From contig NYVM01000047.1 of the NCBI GenBank assembly GCA_002684605.1, forward strand, positions 1,818 to 14,089: 12,272 bases of DNA, in the 5' to 3' direction. Source of the DNA: Candidatus Pelagibacterales bacterium. GTDB lineage: Bacteria; Pseudomonadota; Alphaproteobacteria; TMED109. A model generated the notes under the pieces. The model did not search any database, was not told the DNA's origin, and worked only from the letters and a program-made list of their open reading frames with translations. The position numbers and the translations under genes are program-made. This document shows, piece by piece, positions 12,240 to 12,272 of this stretch (its first letter is position 1; every line of letters starts with the position of its first letter).

Positions 12240-12272
12240 TGTAACTTTGCTATTTTTAATTCTCCATCAAAA

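Noticed and set aside
12034..12240. Minus-strand frame opposite the double zinc-ribbon gene
   Set aside because: The plus strand encodes four well-spaced CxxC motifs, and this frame would also run through the terminal hairpin.
1..12272. Insertion sequence, transposase, integrase, tRNA or rRNA genes
   Set aside because: No DDE, HUH or tyrosine/serine recombinase motifs in any frame and no tRNA cloverleaf or rRNA segment recognised by eye.

Overview
The window looks like an accessory region of a Bacteroidota (flavobacteria/cytophaga-like) chromosome. The evidence is very AT-rich DNA, no clear Shine-Dalgarno sites, a few TAnnTTTG-type promoter -7 elements, and typical protein families: an FG-GAP/VCBS surface protein, MORN_2 repeats, and a small secreted protein with glycine/aromatic/Cys repeats. 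No integrase, transposase, rRNA or tRNA is visible. Species cannot be assigned from the sequence.

Layout: (1) 2-580 is the 3' end of an FG-GAP/VCBS calcium-binding repeat protein, followed by a hairpin terminator. (2) Three same-orientation copies of a non-coding repeat, here called C1 (615-850), C2 (2915-3146) and C3 (7203-7326), divide the left two thirds into blocks. Their two outer motifs are exactly 92 bp apart in every copy, although the interior of C3 has diverged, and the ends form imperfect inverted repeats. (3) Block C1-C2 holds a lone nuclease-like gene on the minus strand and four plus-strand genes: a secreted CAP-domain protein, a 44-residue zinc-ribbon protein, a two-helix membrane peptide and an unknown protein. 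(4) Block C2-C3 holds a TPR plus about 19-repeat MORN_2 protein, a Cys-rich secreted protein, two unknown cytoplasmic-looking proteins and a convergent acidic protein. (5) Right of C3 are a minus-strand unknown basic protein and a 39-residue peptide. Next is a 338-bp gene-free stretch with eleven A-tracts phased at about 10 bp (predicted curved DNA), then an XRE-type regulator. (6) A minus-strand operon encodes a possible 26-residue peptide, a Nudix hydrolase and a 972-residue PLD-like/DEAH helicase with a DUF3427-like C-terminus. The last two overlap by ATGA. (7) A divergent double zinc-ribbon protein gene and a long hairpin close the window.

Interpretation: the blocks of unrelated small genes between co-oriented structured repeats resemble a cassette-type or insertion-hotspot region. 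The repeat could be a recombination site, a miniature mobile element or a structured RNA, and the sequence alone does not decide between these. The helicase-Nudix operon, with the nearby XRE regulator and curved DNA, looks like a separate nucleic-acid-processing module, possibly for defence. The two outermost genes (FG-GAP and zinc ribbon) look less AT-rich than the interior, which would fit insertion of foreign DNA between host genes. This is a visual impression, not a computed value.
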